64,000 nt of DNA from contig JAFSPZ010000028.1 in NCBI GenBank assembly GCA_017451225.1, positions 62,001 through 126,000 on the forward strand. The letters run 5' to 3'. The notes beneath the pieces were generated by a model. The model did no database searches. It was not told where the DNA came from and was given only the letters and a program-made list of their open reading frames with translations. The DNA comes from Muribaculaceae bacterium. GTDB taxonomy: Bacteria > Bacteroidota > Bacteroidia > Bacteroidales > Muribaculaceae. The position numbers were made by a program, and so were the translations under genes. Numbering within the stretch: position 1 is the stretch's first letter; each line of letters begins with the position of its first letter. This document shows, piece after piece, positions 25,390 through 33,403 of the stretch.

Positions 25390-26352
25390 ATGAAATCAGT
25401 TACTTATTATATAGGTCATAGCGATGTGGTGCGTTGTTGCATCAGTGCGAGTGATTGTGTCGAAATGGTGACACAGTCATTCAAGATGAAATATGATTCT
25501 CAGTTGCCACCTAAAATTAGCATTCACCCTAAGGGCGATGATTTTGTCAACACCATGCCATGTCTGTTGCCACCGCAATATGGTAGGATGGCTGTCAAAA
25601 TAGTGAGCAGGATAGTTGGTGCCGAGCCGTCTCTGAGTTCCACTATTCAGCTATTTGACAGCAACACTGGTCAATTGTTGGCTCTGCTTGATGGCGATTG
25701 GATTACCGCTATGCGCACAGGAGCTGTTGCTGCCCTTTCTTTGATGACATTCATGACTCATGGGACTAGCGTTGTGGGGTTAATTGGGCTCGGCAACACT
25801 GCTAGGGCTACTGTGAAGTGCCTTCTGTCTGTTTGGCAGGGGACGCCTCTCAAGTTAAGACTTTTGCGTTATAAAGATCAAGCCGAGTTGTTTGCCAATC
25901 AATTTAAGAATGAAAAAAATGTTGAATTCCAGATAGTTGATACTATTGAGTGTCTGATTGACGAGGCCGATGCCCTTGTTTCGTGTGTCACTAGCGCCAA
26001 TGGCTTGTTTGTGCCTGATGAGAGCCTCTTGAAACCTGGTTTTCTGTTGGTGCCAGTTCATACACGAGGATTCCAGAATTGTGATTTAATCTTTGATAAG
26101 GTTTTTGGGGATGATCGTGGTCATGTGTGTGGTTTCAAGTACTTCAACCAATTCAAGAGTTTTAATGAGTTCAGCGAGGTTCTGCTTGGCAGAGTTCCTG
26201 GACGCGAAAGCGATGATGAGCGCATAATTTGCTACAATATAGGGCTTGGCCTTCATGATGCATTATTCGCTTCTACAGTCTATGACAAGATTGATAAATC
26301 TGGTCTCTCTACAATTGTAATCGATAAACCGAGCGGCAAATTCTGGGTTTAG
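25390..26352 (+). CDS. Ornithine cyclodeaminase / mu-crystallin family protein
   Basis: A 320-residue NAD(P)-dependent member of the ornithine cyclodeaminase/mu-crystallin family. The substrate-side lysine is in MAVKIVSR near residue 66, the family R-T-G-A motif is AMRTGAVAALSL near residue 105, and the Rossmann motif is LIGLGNTARATV near residue 132. Relatives cyclise ornithine, reduce cyclic imines, or carry out opine-type chemistry (for example SbnB and alanine dehydrogenases). Placement 2 nt after the CTP/PLP fusion suggests it makes or modifies an amine or amino acid used to decorate the polysaccharide. Its stop codon overlaps the stop codon of the opposing LicD gene by 4 bp. Confidence 0.85.
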   Translation: MKSVTYYIGHSDVVRCCISASDCVEMVTQSFKMKYDSQLPPKISIHPKGDDFVNTMPCLLPPQYGRMAVKIVSRIVGAEPSLSSTIQLFDSNTGQLLALLDGDWITAMRTGAVAALSLMTFMTHGTSVVGLIGLGNTARATVKCLLSVWQGTPLKLRLLRYKDQAELFANQFKNEKNVEFQIVDTIECLIDEADALVSCVTSANGLFVPDESLLKPGFLLVPVHTRGFQNCDLIFDKVFGDDRGHVCGFKYFNQFKSFNEFSEVLLGRVPGRESDDERIICYNIGLGLHDALFASTVYDKIDKSGLSTIVIDKPSGKFWV

Positions 26353-27131
26353 AGCCAGTAGGCTTCGAAGCTGTGTTGGATGCGTTTCTCTGGTGGTGGT
26401 AGTGTCATGTAGTCGCCATAGGTTTTGGTGAGATATTCTTTATATCCCACCATTGTTTTATATAGTTTTCCCTCAAATTCAATGTCGATATCACTTTCTA
26501 TACAACTTGCAGGGAAGCAACCTTTTATGCTTGGTCCAGACTCGGTAAGGTTACATACCATAGATGACTCTCTACACCCAGTGATGAGGCGTTCTATCTC
26601 ATTGTTGAGACTTTTAACTGAGCGTGGCCAGTGCTTGTAGATAATATAAGCCAACTTGGAATACAATGGATTGCTTTGAGAGATTTTACAACGTCTTATT
26701 TTGTATAACAGGTGCTTGCGCTTAAAAACCTTTGCTCTCTTTTCTGCGTCATCACTGATGTAATCGACTGGAAAAATATCAATAAACACGCCAATCTCAA
26801 ATCCTGGTGTCTCGGTTTCAACCATTAGGGTTGTGGTGTCTACCACTTTAGCAAAGGTGTAATAGTATTTGGGTTCAGTGTGAGGATTGATAACACGATA
26901 CCTTCCCGATTGACTCGTAAATGTGGCAACAAAACGCTCGTAGCTTTGCCGTGGCATATATAGGTCGATGTCGTCATCCCAAGGTATGTAACCCTTGTGG
27001 CGGACAGCACCAATCAGCGTACCACTAGATAGAAAATATGTGATGCCCTCTGTTTGGCAGAACTCATGTATCGAATCGAGAATTGCCATCTGTATTGAGC
27101 GCAATTCGTGTATGTCTGTTATGCGTTTCAT
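26349..27131 (-). CDS. LicD-family phosphotransferase
   Basis: A 260-residue protein with the LicD signature near residues 36-56: SGTLIGAVRHKGYIPWDDDI, containing the conserved G-R-K and the acidic DDDID metal site. LicD-family enzymes transfer a phosphorylated group (phosphocholine, phosphoethanolamine, sugar phosphate) from a CDP or similar donor to a glycan. The family has a nucleotidyltransferase-like fold. It faces the CTP/PLP fusion and is the natural candidate to use its CDP-linked product. It begins within the flippase stop codon (4-bp ATGA overlap at 27128-27131), so the two are translationally coupled. No membrane helix is seen. Confidence 0.9.
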   Translation of the reverse strand: MKRITDIHELRSIQMAILDSIHEFCQTEGITYFLSSGTLIGAVRHKGYIPWDDDIDLYMPRQSYERFVATFTSQSGRYRVINPHTEPKYYYTFAKVVDTTTLMVETETPGFEIGVFIDIFPVDYISDDAEKRAKVFKRKHLLYKIRRCKISQSNPLYSKLAYIIYKHWPRSVKSLNNEIERLITGCRESSMVCNLTESGPSIKGCFPASCIESDIDIEFEGKLYKTMVGYKEYLTKTYGDYMTLPPPEKRIQHSFEAYWL

Positions 27132-28603
27132 GTGTGTTGACGTTTAAATTTCTTTCTCATGAATTCCCAGCATTCGGCAAAGATTTTCACTTTGGCTAAT
27201 TTCATCACAACCATGTAGAGTGCACCTCCAACAAACACCTTTGCTATGAGCAGAAGTACGTTGTTCTCAATCCATAAAGTAGCAAGATAGGTAATAGTAA
27301 ACACTGTTACAGTAATTATGAGAAACGGCGCGATGTCAAGAATCGCCTCAAGCCATTTTAGACCTATTAAATGTTTAGCCACAGCTTGCCATGCAGCTAG
27401 CCATAATATCATAAAGACTGAATAGACAGTGACAACCACTAATATAGATTGCGAGAAAAAATAATAACATAGTAGTATAAGACCTATCTGCAAAACTATT
27501 TGTCCAACATTGCACCAAAGGTAAAGGTCACTACGCTTACATCCGATAGCAAGGTGCTGATAAACAGCATAAAATGGAATGAAAGCACCCGCAATACATA
27601 GCACTTGCAGCAGTGGTATGCACTCTAGCCATTTTGTGCCAAGCACAACTTCAACAAACTCTTTTGCTACAAGTGCCAGTCCAAGCATTACGGGAAAGGC
27701 GATGAATGCTGTGAATCGAACCATCTTGCGGAAAACTCGTTTTTGGCGTTCTTTGTCATCGGAAACACTCACGAGTACTGTTTGGACAACTTGTATTAAC
27801 GTGCCACTCACAAATGTGCTGGCTTGAGTGTTCCATTTATTAGCTTGAGTGAAGTTTCCCACTTGGGCGATAGGGAAGAATCGTCCAAAGATAAATGTAA
27901 GAACTTGTCCGCTCAATGTGTTAATTATATTAGTGAAGAGTATGTTCACAGCAAAACCAAACATGCGTTTTACTGGTCCAAAGTCAATGTGCCATGATGG
28001 ACGCCATTTAACAAAGTAATAACGTCCCAAATTGAGCATGGTGATGAAAATTACTTGTTGCCAAGCAAGGCTCCAATAGGCAAAGCCATTAAAAGCAAGT
28101 ATTATGCCTGTGCAGCCTGAGCAAAGCAAAGCAACAAGATTAATAATTGCCACTTCTCGGTTCATCATGTTCTTGTTCATGTAGGCGGCATGGGCTATGC
28201 CAAGTGATGAAATCAGGAAAGCAAGAAACACAAATCTCGAAACATCGACAAGTACTGGCTGGTGGAAGAAAGTGGCAATCAGTGGCGCACACCACCATAG
28301 CAAAGCATAAAGAGCTATACTCACTATTACGTTGAACCAAAATACCGAGTTGTAGTCCTCGGGCTTAGGCTCTTTGAGGTTGATGAGTGCTTGAGTGAAA
28401 CCGCTGCTCTGCAGGTTACCAGCAATGAGTGTGAATATGGTAAGCACTCCCACGATGCCATAATCGCCAGGGGTGAGCAGTCGAGCTAGAACCACACCAA
28501 AGAGTATGTTCAGCAGTTGGAGTGTGCCATTGTTCAACATACTCCAGAAAAGGCTCTGCTCAGTTCGTTCTTTTAATGGTCTTGGGTTGTGTTCCATAAT
28601 CAT
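27128..28603 (-). CDS. Second Wzx-type flippase (lipopolysaccharide biosynthesis/MOP family)
   Basis: A 491-residue membrane protein with about fourteen helices. The N-terminus ERTEQSLFWSMLNNGTLQLL and LARLLTPGDYGIVGVL near residue 40 are typical of the MurJ/WzxC-like branch of PST flippases. GRFFPIAQVGNFTQANKW near residue 240 is another recognised segment. The ATG at 28603 lies only about 10 nt downstream of the predicted transcription start; an ATG two codons later is an alternative. It forms an operon with LicD. The sequence differs clearly from the flippase at 21021, so the locus carries two unrelated copies. Confidence 0.9.
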   Translation of the reverse strand: MIMEHNPRPLKERTEQSLFWSMLNNGTLQLLNILFGVVLARLLTPGDYGIVGVLTIFTLIAGNLQSSGFTQALINLKEPKPEDYNSVFWFNVIVSIALYALLWWCAPLIATFFHQPVLVDVSRFVFLAFLISSLGIAHAAYMNKNMMNREVAIINLVALLCSGCTGIILAFNGFAYWSLAWQQVIFITMLNLGRYYFVKWRPSWHIDFGPVKRMFGFAVNILFTNIINTLSGQVLTFIFGRFFPIAQVGNFTQANKWNTQASTFVSGTLIQVVQTVLVSVSDDKERQKRVFRKMVRFTAFIAFPVMLGLALVAKEFVEVVLGTKWLECIPLLQVLCIAGAFIPFYAVYQHLAIGCKRSDLYLWCNVGQIVLQIGLILLCYYFFSQSILVVVTVYSVFMILWLAAWQAVAKHLIGLKWLEAILDIAPFLIITVTVFTITYLATLWIENNVLLLIAKVFVGGALYMVVMKLAKVKIFAECWEFMRKKFKRQHT

Positions 28604-28618
28604 TTACTTACAACATGG

Positions 28619-28649
28619 CAAAATTACACATTTTCTTGTAAAAGTCAAT
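28619..28649 (-). promoter_or_regulatory. Promoter of the flippase-licD operon
   Basis: On the minus strand: ATTG, 19 nt, TAATTTTG, both elements at standard Bacteroidota spacing. The predicted start leaves a very short leader before the flippase ATG. Confidence 0.75.
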
Positions 28650-28794
28650 AAATTGTGGGCTTAAAAGGTTTATGCAATCGGTATACATGCCCTATAAAGA
28701 TTTTTTAAATATTTTATTTTGCACAAAATGACATTATTTGCGTACTTTGCAAAAAAAATAGGGTAATAGTTAAAAAACATTTAAGGGTAATAAT

Positions 28795-30468
28795 ATGGAT
28801 ATTTTAAAATTCAAGCAGAAAAGTATTCTTCAACAATTGCGTTCATCCTATCAGCCCAAGCTTCCTGCTGCGTTGCAGGGACCGGTAAAGGTTGTTCAGG
28901 GTGCTGCTACTCAATCGGCAGGAAACCAAGAAGATATCAAAAAGTTGTTTCCTAACACTTACGGTCTTCCTGAGCTCACTTTTGTAAAAGATGAGAACGC
29001 AACCTCCATGCACAGCGATGAGCCTTGCAATGTTGGCGTTATACTGTCAGGAGGTCAAGCCCCTGGTGGTCACAACGTTATTTGTGGTATCTTCGATGGC
29101 ATAAAGGCTCTTAACCAGGACAGTCGTCTTTATGGATTCCTTATGGGGCCTGAGGGGCTCATCGACCACGATTACAAAGAGTTGACTCGTGAAATTATTG
29201 ATGAATACCGTAACTGTGGTGGATTTGATATGATTGGTTCTGGCCGCACCAAGCTCGAGAAACCCGAGCAGTTTGAAAAGGGCTTACAAATCATTAACGA
29301 GCTCAACATCAAGGCTATTGTGATTATAGGAGGCGATGATAGTAACACTAACGCTGCCGTTCTTGCTGAGTATTATAAGGCCAAGAACGTTCCTGTTCAG
29401 GTGATAGGTGTGCCTAAAACCATCGATGGTGATTTGAAGAACGAGAAAGTCGAGATCTCCTTTGGATTCGATACAGCTACTAAGCTTTATAGTGAGCTCA
29501 TTGGTAATGTGGAGCGTGACTGCAACAGTGCTAAGAAATACTGGCATTTCATAAAGCTCATGGGTCGCTCGGCTTCGCACATTGCTCTCGAATGTGCATT
29601 GCAGACTCAACCCAATTATTGTGTGATTGGTGAGGAGGTTGCTGCTAAGGGCATGTATCTTGACGATGTGGTTAACGACATTGCACAAGTTGTCGCTGCT
29701 CGCGCCGCTAAGGGTAAGAATTTTGGTATAGTCCTCATCCCCGAGGGATTGGTGGAATTTATGCCAGCTATGAAGAAGCTCATTGACGAGCTCAACGATA
29801 TTCTTGCCGAGCACCCCGACTTCTCAAAGCTTCATCTAGACGAGCAACGCGAGTTCGTGCTTTCTAAATTGAGCCCCGAGAATAAACAGCGTTTTGAGAC
29901 TTTGCCTCCAACCGTAGCACGTCAGCTCACATTGGACCGTGACCCTCATGGCAACGTTCAATTGTCGCTTATTGAGACAGAGAAGCTCCTGAGTGAGATG
30001 GTTGCAAAGAAACTCCAGAAGATGAAAGATGAAGGTCGTTTTGTTGGTAAGTTCAAGACTCAGCACCATTTCTTCGGCTATGAAGGACGTTGTGCCGACC
30101 CATCTAACTTTGATGCTGATTACTGCTATGCTCTTGGCTATAATGCAACAATGCTTATTAATGCTGGAGCTACCGGCTACATGTCGGCAATCCGTCACCT
30201 TGCTAAGCCTGCTGCTGAATGGGAGGCTGGTGGCATTCCCATCACTATGATGATGAATATGGAACACCGCAACGGCAAGCAGAAGCCTGTTATCAAGAAG
30301 GCTCTTGTTGATCTTAAGGGTAAGCCTTTCAAGGTGTTTGCTAACAGCCGCAAGCTTTGGGCTAAGGAGACTTGCTACATCTATCCTGGACCAATACAGT
30401 ACTTTGGTTCTCCAGAGATGTGCGATCAAACATCTTGCACTCTCTATTACGAGCAAGGTGGAGAATAA
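28795..30468 (+). CDS. pfp: Pyrophosphate--fructose 6-phosphate 1-phosphotransferase
   Basis: A 557-residue enzyme of the long PPi-dependent phosphofructokinase type. It interconverts fructose 6-phosphate and fructose 1,6-bisphosphate using pyrophosphate, a reversible glycolytic step in Bacteroidales. The phosphate-binding loop is LSGGQAPGGHN near residue 86. PPi specificity is shown by GGDDSNTN (second D, near residue 178) and PKTIDGD (K in place of G, near residue 206), the positions known to separate PPi from ATP users. The later MGRSASH and GYEGRCADPSN segments are also typical. Two hairpin terminators follow. Confidence 0.95.
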   Translation: MDILKFKQKSILQQLRSSYQPKLPAALQGPVKVVQGAATQSAGNQEDIKKLFPNTYGLPELTFVKDENATSMHSDEPCNVGVILSGGQAPGGHNVICGIFDGIKALNQDSRLYGFLMGPEGLIDHDYKELTREIIDEYRNCGGFDMIGSGRTKLEKPEQFEKGLQIINELNIKAIVIIGGDDSNTNAAVLAEYYKAKNVPVQVIGVPKTIDGDLKNEKVEISFGFDTATKLYSELIGNVERDCNSAKKYWHFIKLMGRSASHIALECALQTQPNYCVIGEEVAAKGMYLDDVVNDIAQVVAARAAKGKNFGIVLIPEGLVEFMPAMKKLIDELNDILAEHPDFSKLHLDEQREFVLSKLSPENKQRFETLPPTVARQLTLDRDPHGNVQLSLIETEKLLSEMVAKKLQKMKDEGRFVGKFKTQHHFFGYEGRCADPSNFDADYCYALGYNATMLINAGATGYMSAIRHLAKPAAEWEAGGIPITMMMNMEHRNGKQKPVIKKALVDLKGKPFKVFANSRKLWAKETCYIYPGPIQYFGSPEMCDQTSCTLYYEQGGE

Positions 30469-30496
30469 AGGTAGCTCGTCGAAAGACCGTTACCAG

Positions 30497-30518
30497 TGAG
30501 ACGTGTGTCTCATTTTTT
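30497..30518 (+). terminator. Intrinsic terminator after pfp
   Basis: Perfect 6-bp hairpin TGAGAC/GTCTCA with loop GTGT, directly followed by TTTTTT (30513-30518). It is 29 nt after the pfp stop. Confidence 0.8.
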
Positions 30519-30539
30519 CAAACCTTTTTTACAGCTTGC

Positions 30540-30576
30540 AAAATCCCCAGCGCATTAGTGCCGGGGATTTTCTTTT
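30540..30576. terminator. Second, bidirectional-type terminator between pfp and nitroreductase
   Basis: Inverted repeat AAAATCCCC (30540-30548) with GGGGATTTT (30563-30571), the inner part also partly pairing, followed by CTTTT. On the minus strand the A-run becomes a T-run, so it can also end the nitroreductase transcript, whose stop lies at 30575. Confidence 0.75.
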
Positions 30577-31321
30577 ATAAATAATTTTGTTCTTTCAAGT
30601 ATTCAATGAATTTCTTAGAAAAAATTTCGTTTGACTCCTTTGGATACCTGACATCAGTGAATACTTGTGCCAAGGATTCTTTGTTGTTCTCTCTCACAAA
30701 TCCTTTGTTTACGTCAAGTGATTCTTTGTGTTTATAAACATTCTTTACTTCATTTGCAGTCAATTCATGGTATTGTTCCTGATGAATGATACCATCGAGT
30801 GGCAACCTGTCGGTCTTGAACTGCTTTTTTTGCTTTGGATATCCTACAGTAAGCGTGATGATTGGAATCACGCGATAGGGGAGGTTGAGAACCTGGGCTA
30901 TCTCATGTGCATTATAGGTGGTAGTACCTAAATAACAGCATCCCAATCCATTCATTTCGGCAATAGTATTGAACTGCTGAGCAAAGATTGTCACATCGAG
31001 AATGGCACTCATAAGCGACTGAAAATTATCATAGCCGGGTTCTGCATTTGAGGCTTTACACCAGGTAACAAAGCGGTTGAAGTCGGCACAAAAAGTTAGT
31101 ACTATAGGAGCAACTGTAACCATAGGTTGATTAAAATGGCAGGAAGCTAAGTTCTCTTTTATTGTTTTATCGCGAGTTATTACAACACTGTAAAGCTGCA
31201 TGCCTCCGGTGGTAGGAGCATGGCTTGCCGCTTCAATCATCTCATTAAGTAAATTGTCGCTGATTTCTCGTTCGGAATAATCACGAACTGTGGTACGATT
31301 AAAAAAATATTTTAAGTCCAT
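30575..31321 (-). CDS. Nitroreductase family protein
   Basis: About 248 residues from the ATG at 31321. A longer frame begins at a TTG at 31342, but that codon lies inside the promoter -7 element (31340-31347), so the ATG is the better start. It is an FMN-dependent nitroreductase-like flavoprotein: TTVRDYSEREI near the start (FMN phosphate contact), SHAPTTGGMQLYSVVI near residue 36, and GLGCCYLGTTTYN near residue 125. Such enzymes reduce nitro compounds, quinones or related electron acceptors with NAD(P)H. The physiological substrate is unknown. It is a single-gene unit. Confidence 0.9.
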   Translation of the reverse strand: MDLKYFFNRTTVRDYSEREISDNLLNEMIEAASHAPTTGGMQLYSVVITRDKTIKENLASCHFNQPMVTVAPIVLTFCADFNRFVTWCKASNAEPGYDNFQSLMSAILDVTIFAQQFNTIAEMNGLGCCYLGTTTYNAHEIAQVLNLPYRVIPIITLTVGYPKQKKQFKTDRLPLDGIIHQEQYHELTANEVKNVYKHKESLDVNKGFVRENNKESLAQVFTDVRYPKESNEIFSKKFIEYLKEQNYL

Positions 31322-31339
31322 TGTAATATTTGTTTTGTG

Positions 31340-31347
31340 CAAAGATA
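31340..31347 (-). promoter_or_regulatory. -7 promoter element for the nitroreductase
   Basis: TATCTTTG on the minus strand, exact consensus, about 19 nt before the ATG at 31321. It decides the start codon of that gene. Confidence 0.6.
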
Positions 31348-31466
31348 TACATTTTCAATCTAACGCCCAAAATGGTGGTTATAGTTATCCCATCAAATAT
31401 CTAAGTTTTGGGGTCTAAATTACGATTATTTTAGTAAATCTGTCCTGCTTTTTCATCGTTTTTTTG

Positions 31467-31474
31467 TAATTTTG
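31467..31474 (+). promoter_or_regulatory. -7 promoter element for tsaB
   Basis: TAATTTTG, exact consensus, 18 nt before the tsaB ATG. The -33 region is T-rich but has no clear TTG. Confidence 0.6.
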
Positions 31475-31492
31475 CAGTCAGTTTAATAAATC

Positions 31493-32185
31493 ATGGCTAC
31501 CATACTCAACATAGAGACTTCAACAAATGTTTGCTCAGTGGCTTTAGGCTCTGATGGACAAATAGTTGCCCATAATGAGAACTATGAAGGTCTTTCACAT
31601 GCCACACTATTGAGTCAGTTTATTAAAGATGCGTTGGACACTGCCGCTCGCAAAACCCTTCACATTGACGCTATTGCTGTTAGTATAGGACCAGGATCTT
31701 ACACAGGTCTTCGCATTGGCTTGTCTCAAGCAAAAGGTTTGGCTTTTGGTCTGGAATTGCCACTCATTGGAATTAATACTTTGCAACTACTCACAGTATC
31801 TGCAATGTTTAGTGATTTTTTTGATGATGATGTCTTGTTTGTTCCAATGATTGATGCTCGTCGCATGGAGGTTTATACTGCTGTATACAACAGCGCATTG
31901 GAATCAATTATGGAACCTCAACCCATGATACTTGATGAAAAGTCTTTAAGTGACTTGCTTCATATTAATAAACTAGTGTTGATGGGTAATGGTGCAGAAA
32001 AAGCGTATAAAGTCATCAGTAATCCAAATGCTAAGTTCGTTCCTAACATCAAGCCAGTGGCAGTTGATATGCTAGCATTGAGTGAGAAAGCTTTCAGGGA
32101 ACAACGGTTTATTGATGTCGCTTACTCCACTCCGTTATATCTTAAGGACTTTCAGACTACAATTCCCAAGAAAAAAGTTCTCTAA
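31493..32185 (+). CDS. tsaB: tRNA threonylcarbamoyladenosine biosynthesis protein TsaB
   Basis: A 230-residue member of the ASKHA fold. TsaB is the non-catalytic partner of TsaD in making t6A at position 37 of tRNAs reading ANN codons. The N-terminus ILNIETSTNVCSVALG and the GPGSYTGLRIGLSQAKGLA block near residue 66 are diagnostic. The region after residue 110 (MIDARRMEVYTAVY) is also typical. A -7 element immediately upstream gives a very short leader. DUF4290 and rimM follow, each a translation or cell-growth gene. Confidence 0.95.
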   Translation: MATILNIETSTNVCSVALGSDGQIVAHNENYEGLSHATLLSQFIKDALDTAARKTLHIDAIAVSIGPGSYTGLRIGLSQAKGLAFGLELPLIGINTLQLLTVSAMFSDFFDDDVLFVPMIDARRMEVYTAVYNSALESIMEPQPMILDEKSLSDLLHINKLVLMGNGAEKAYKVISNPNAKFVPNIKPVAVDMLALSEKAFREQRFIDVAYSTPLYLKDFQTTIPKKKVL

Positions 32186-32211
32186 TGCTTTACTACTCAT
32201 AAAAATATTTA

Positions 32212-32219
32212 TATATTTG
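32212..32219 (+). promoter_or_regulatory. -7 promoter element before the DUF4290 gene
   Basis: TATATTTG, exact consensus, 24 nt before the ATG at 32243. It could drive DUF4290 and rimM separately from tsaB. Confidence 0.55.
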
Positions 32220-32242
32220 CATTTACAATCATTTTTTTAACA

Positions 32243-32839
32243 ATGCTTACTTATAACTCACAACTCAAAAAACTTGCTCTGCCCGAGTATGGTCGCAACA
32301 TTCAACAGATGGTTGATTATTGTTGCACTATTGACGACCGTGAGGAAAGAAATAAATGTGCTCATTCAATAATCAACACTATGAGCAATCTTTTTCCAAA
32401 TGTCAATGAAGAGGCAGATTACAAGCATAAACTTTGGGACCACCTCGCTATAATGAGCGACTTCAAGCTTGATGTTGATTATCCCTACGAAGTGATAAAG
32501 CCCGAGAATCTTGACACTAAGCCTGTACCGGTAAAGTACAAGCTTGAAGGAATCAAGATGAGGCACTATGGAAAGATTGTGGACCAGATGATTGAGCGTG
32601 CATGTGAATATCCTGACGGAGAAGAAAAAGATGCCTTGGTGATGCTCATTGCCAACCACATGAAAAAGCTTATTTATCAGATTAACAATGAGGATGTGGA
32701 AGATGCCAAGATTTTCAAGGATTTAGAATTCTTCTCTAAAGGGCGGATAAAACTTGATGCCAAAACACACTCCTTGCATGAGTTCAAGATTGCTCCTGCA
32801 CAGCAGCAAGCATCTTCTAAGAAGAAAAAGAAGAAATAG
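32243..32839 (+). CDS. DUF4290 domain-containing protein
   Basis: A 198-residue cytoplasmic protein of the Bacteroidota family DUF4290: LALPEYGRNIQQMVDYC near residue 11 and AHSIINTMSNLFP near residue 40 are the conserved blocks. No enzyme motif is recognised and the function is unknown. The C-terminus ends in a lysine run (SSKKKKKK), suggesting contact with nucleic acid or membrane. It is followed by rimM after 5 nt. In Bacteroides relatives I recall murA lying between these two genes; here it is absent. Confidence 0.85.
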   Translation: MLTYNSQLKKLALPEYGRNIQQMVDYCCTIDDREERNKCAHSIINTMSNLFPNVNEEADYKHKLWDHLAIMSDFKLDVDYPYEVIKPENLDTKPVPVKYKLEGIKMRHYGKIVDQMIERACEYPDGEEKDALVMLIANHMKKLIYQINNEDVEDAKIFKDLEFFSKGRIKLDAKTHSLHEFKIAPAQQQASSKKKKKK

Positions 32840-32844
32840 TACAC

Positions 32845-33366
32845 ATGATAACCCGTGAAGAAATAGCACACGTGGGTAAGTTCAACAAGCCCCATGGCAT
32901 TGCCGGCGAGATATCGGCAACGGTTCTTATCGACTCTAGCGATTTGCGGCAATGTAAGTGCATTGTTTGCAACGTAGATGGTATTATGGTGCCTTTCTTC
33001 ATAAAAGATTTACGTGAAAAGTCTCGTGACTCGTTGCTGCTTACAATCGAAGGCATCAACAGCGATGGTGAGGCTGCAATGCTTGTCAATCATGACATCT
33101 TTGTTTTAAAGAGTGAGTATATACACTCAGCTACAAATGAAGAGCTTCCAATCGACTTTTTTACAAATTTCAAGGTCACTATTAATGGTTGCCACAACGG
33201 TAAAATTGTTGATATTGATGATTCGACTGCCAATGTCCTTTTTGTAATAGAATTAGATAATGGTCAGTCGATTCTGGTACCTGCAGTCGATGAGTTTATC
33301 ACTGGTATCGATATTGATGCCCAGCACATCGAAATGGATGTGCCTAACGAACTTTTACTTCTTTAA
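32845..33366 (+). CDS. rimM: Ribosome maturation factor RimM
   Basis: A 173-residue protein. The N-terminal RimM domain contains HVGKFNKPHGIAGEISATV near residue 7, and the C-terminal PRC-barrel domain starts near residue 100 and includes ILVPAVDEFITGID. RimM binds the 30S subunit through ribosomal protein S19 and helps mature the 3' domain of 16S rRNA. The ATG lies 5 nt after the DUF4290 stop, indicating co-translation. Confidence 0.93.
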   Translation: MITREEIAHVGKFNKPHGIAGEISATVLIDSSDLRQCKCIVCNVDGIMVPFFIKDLREKSRDSLLLTIEGINSDGEAAMLVNHDIFVLKSEYIHSATNEELPIDFFTNFKVTINGCHNGKIVDIDDSTANVLFVIELDNGQSILVPAVDEFITGIDIDAQHIEMDVPNELLLL

Positions 33367-33403
33367 ATTTTGATTTATATTCATTACTTTAATTATACTT
33401 CGC

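Noticed and set aside
29284..30456. Long open frames on the minus strand inside pfp (176 and 206 codons)
   Set aside because: They are antisense shadows of a strongly coding, conserved enzyme; their products have no recognisable domain, and no promoter or ribosome-binding site supports them.
31322..31342. Upstream TTG start for the nitroreductase, adding seven residues
   Set aside because: The codon lies within the -7 promoter element, so it would not be in the mRNA.
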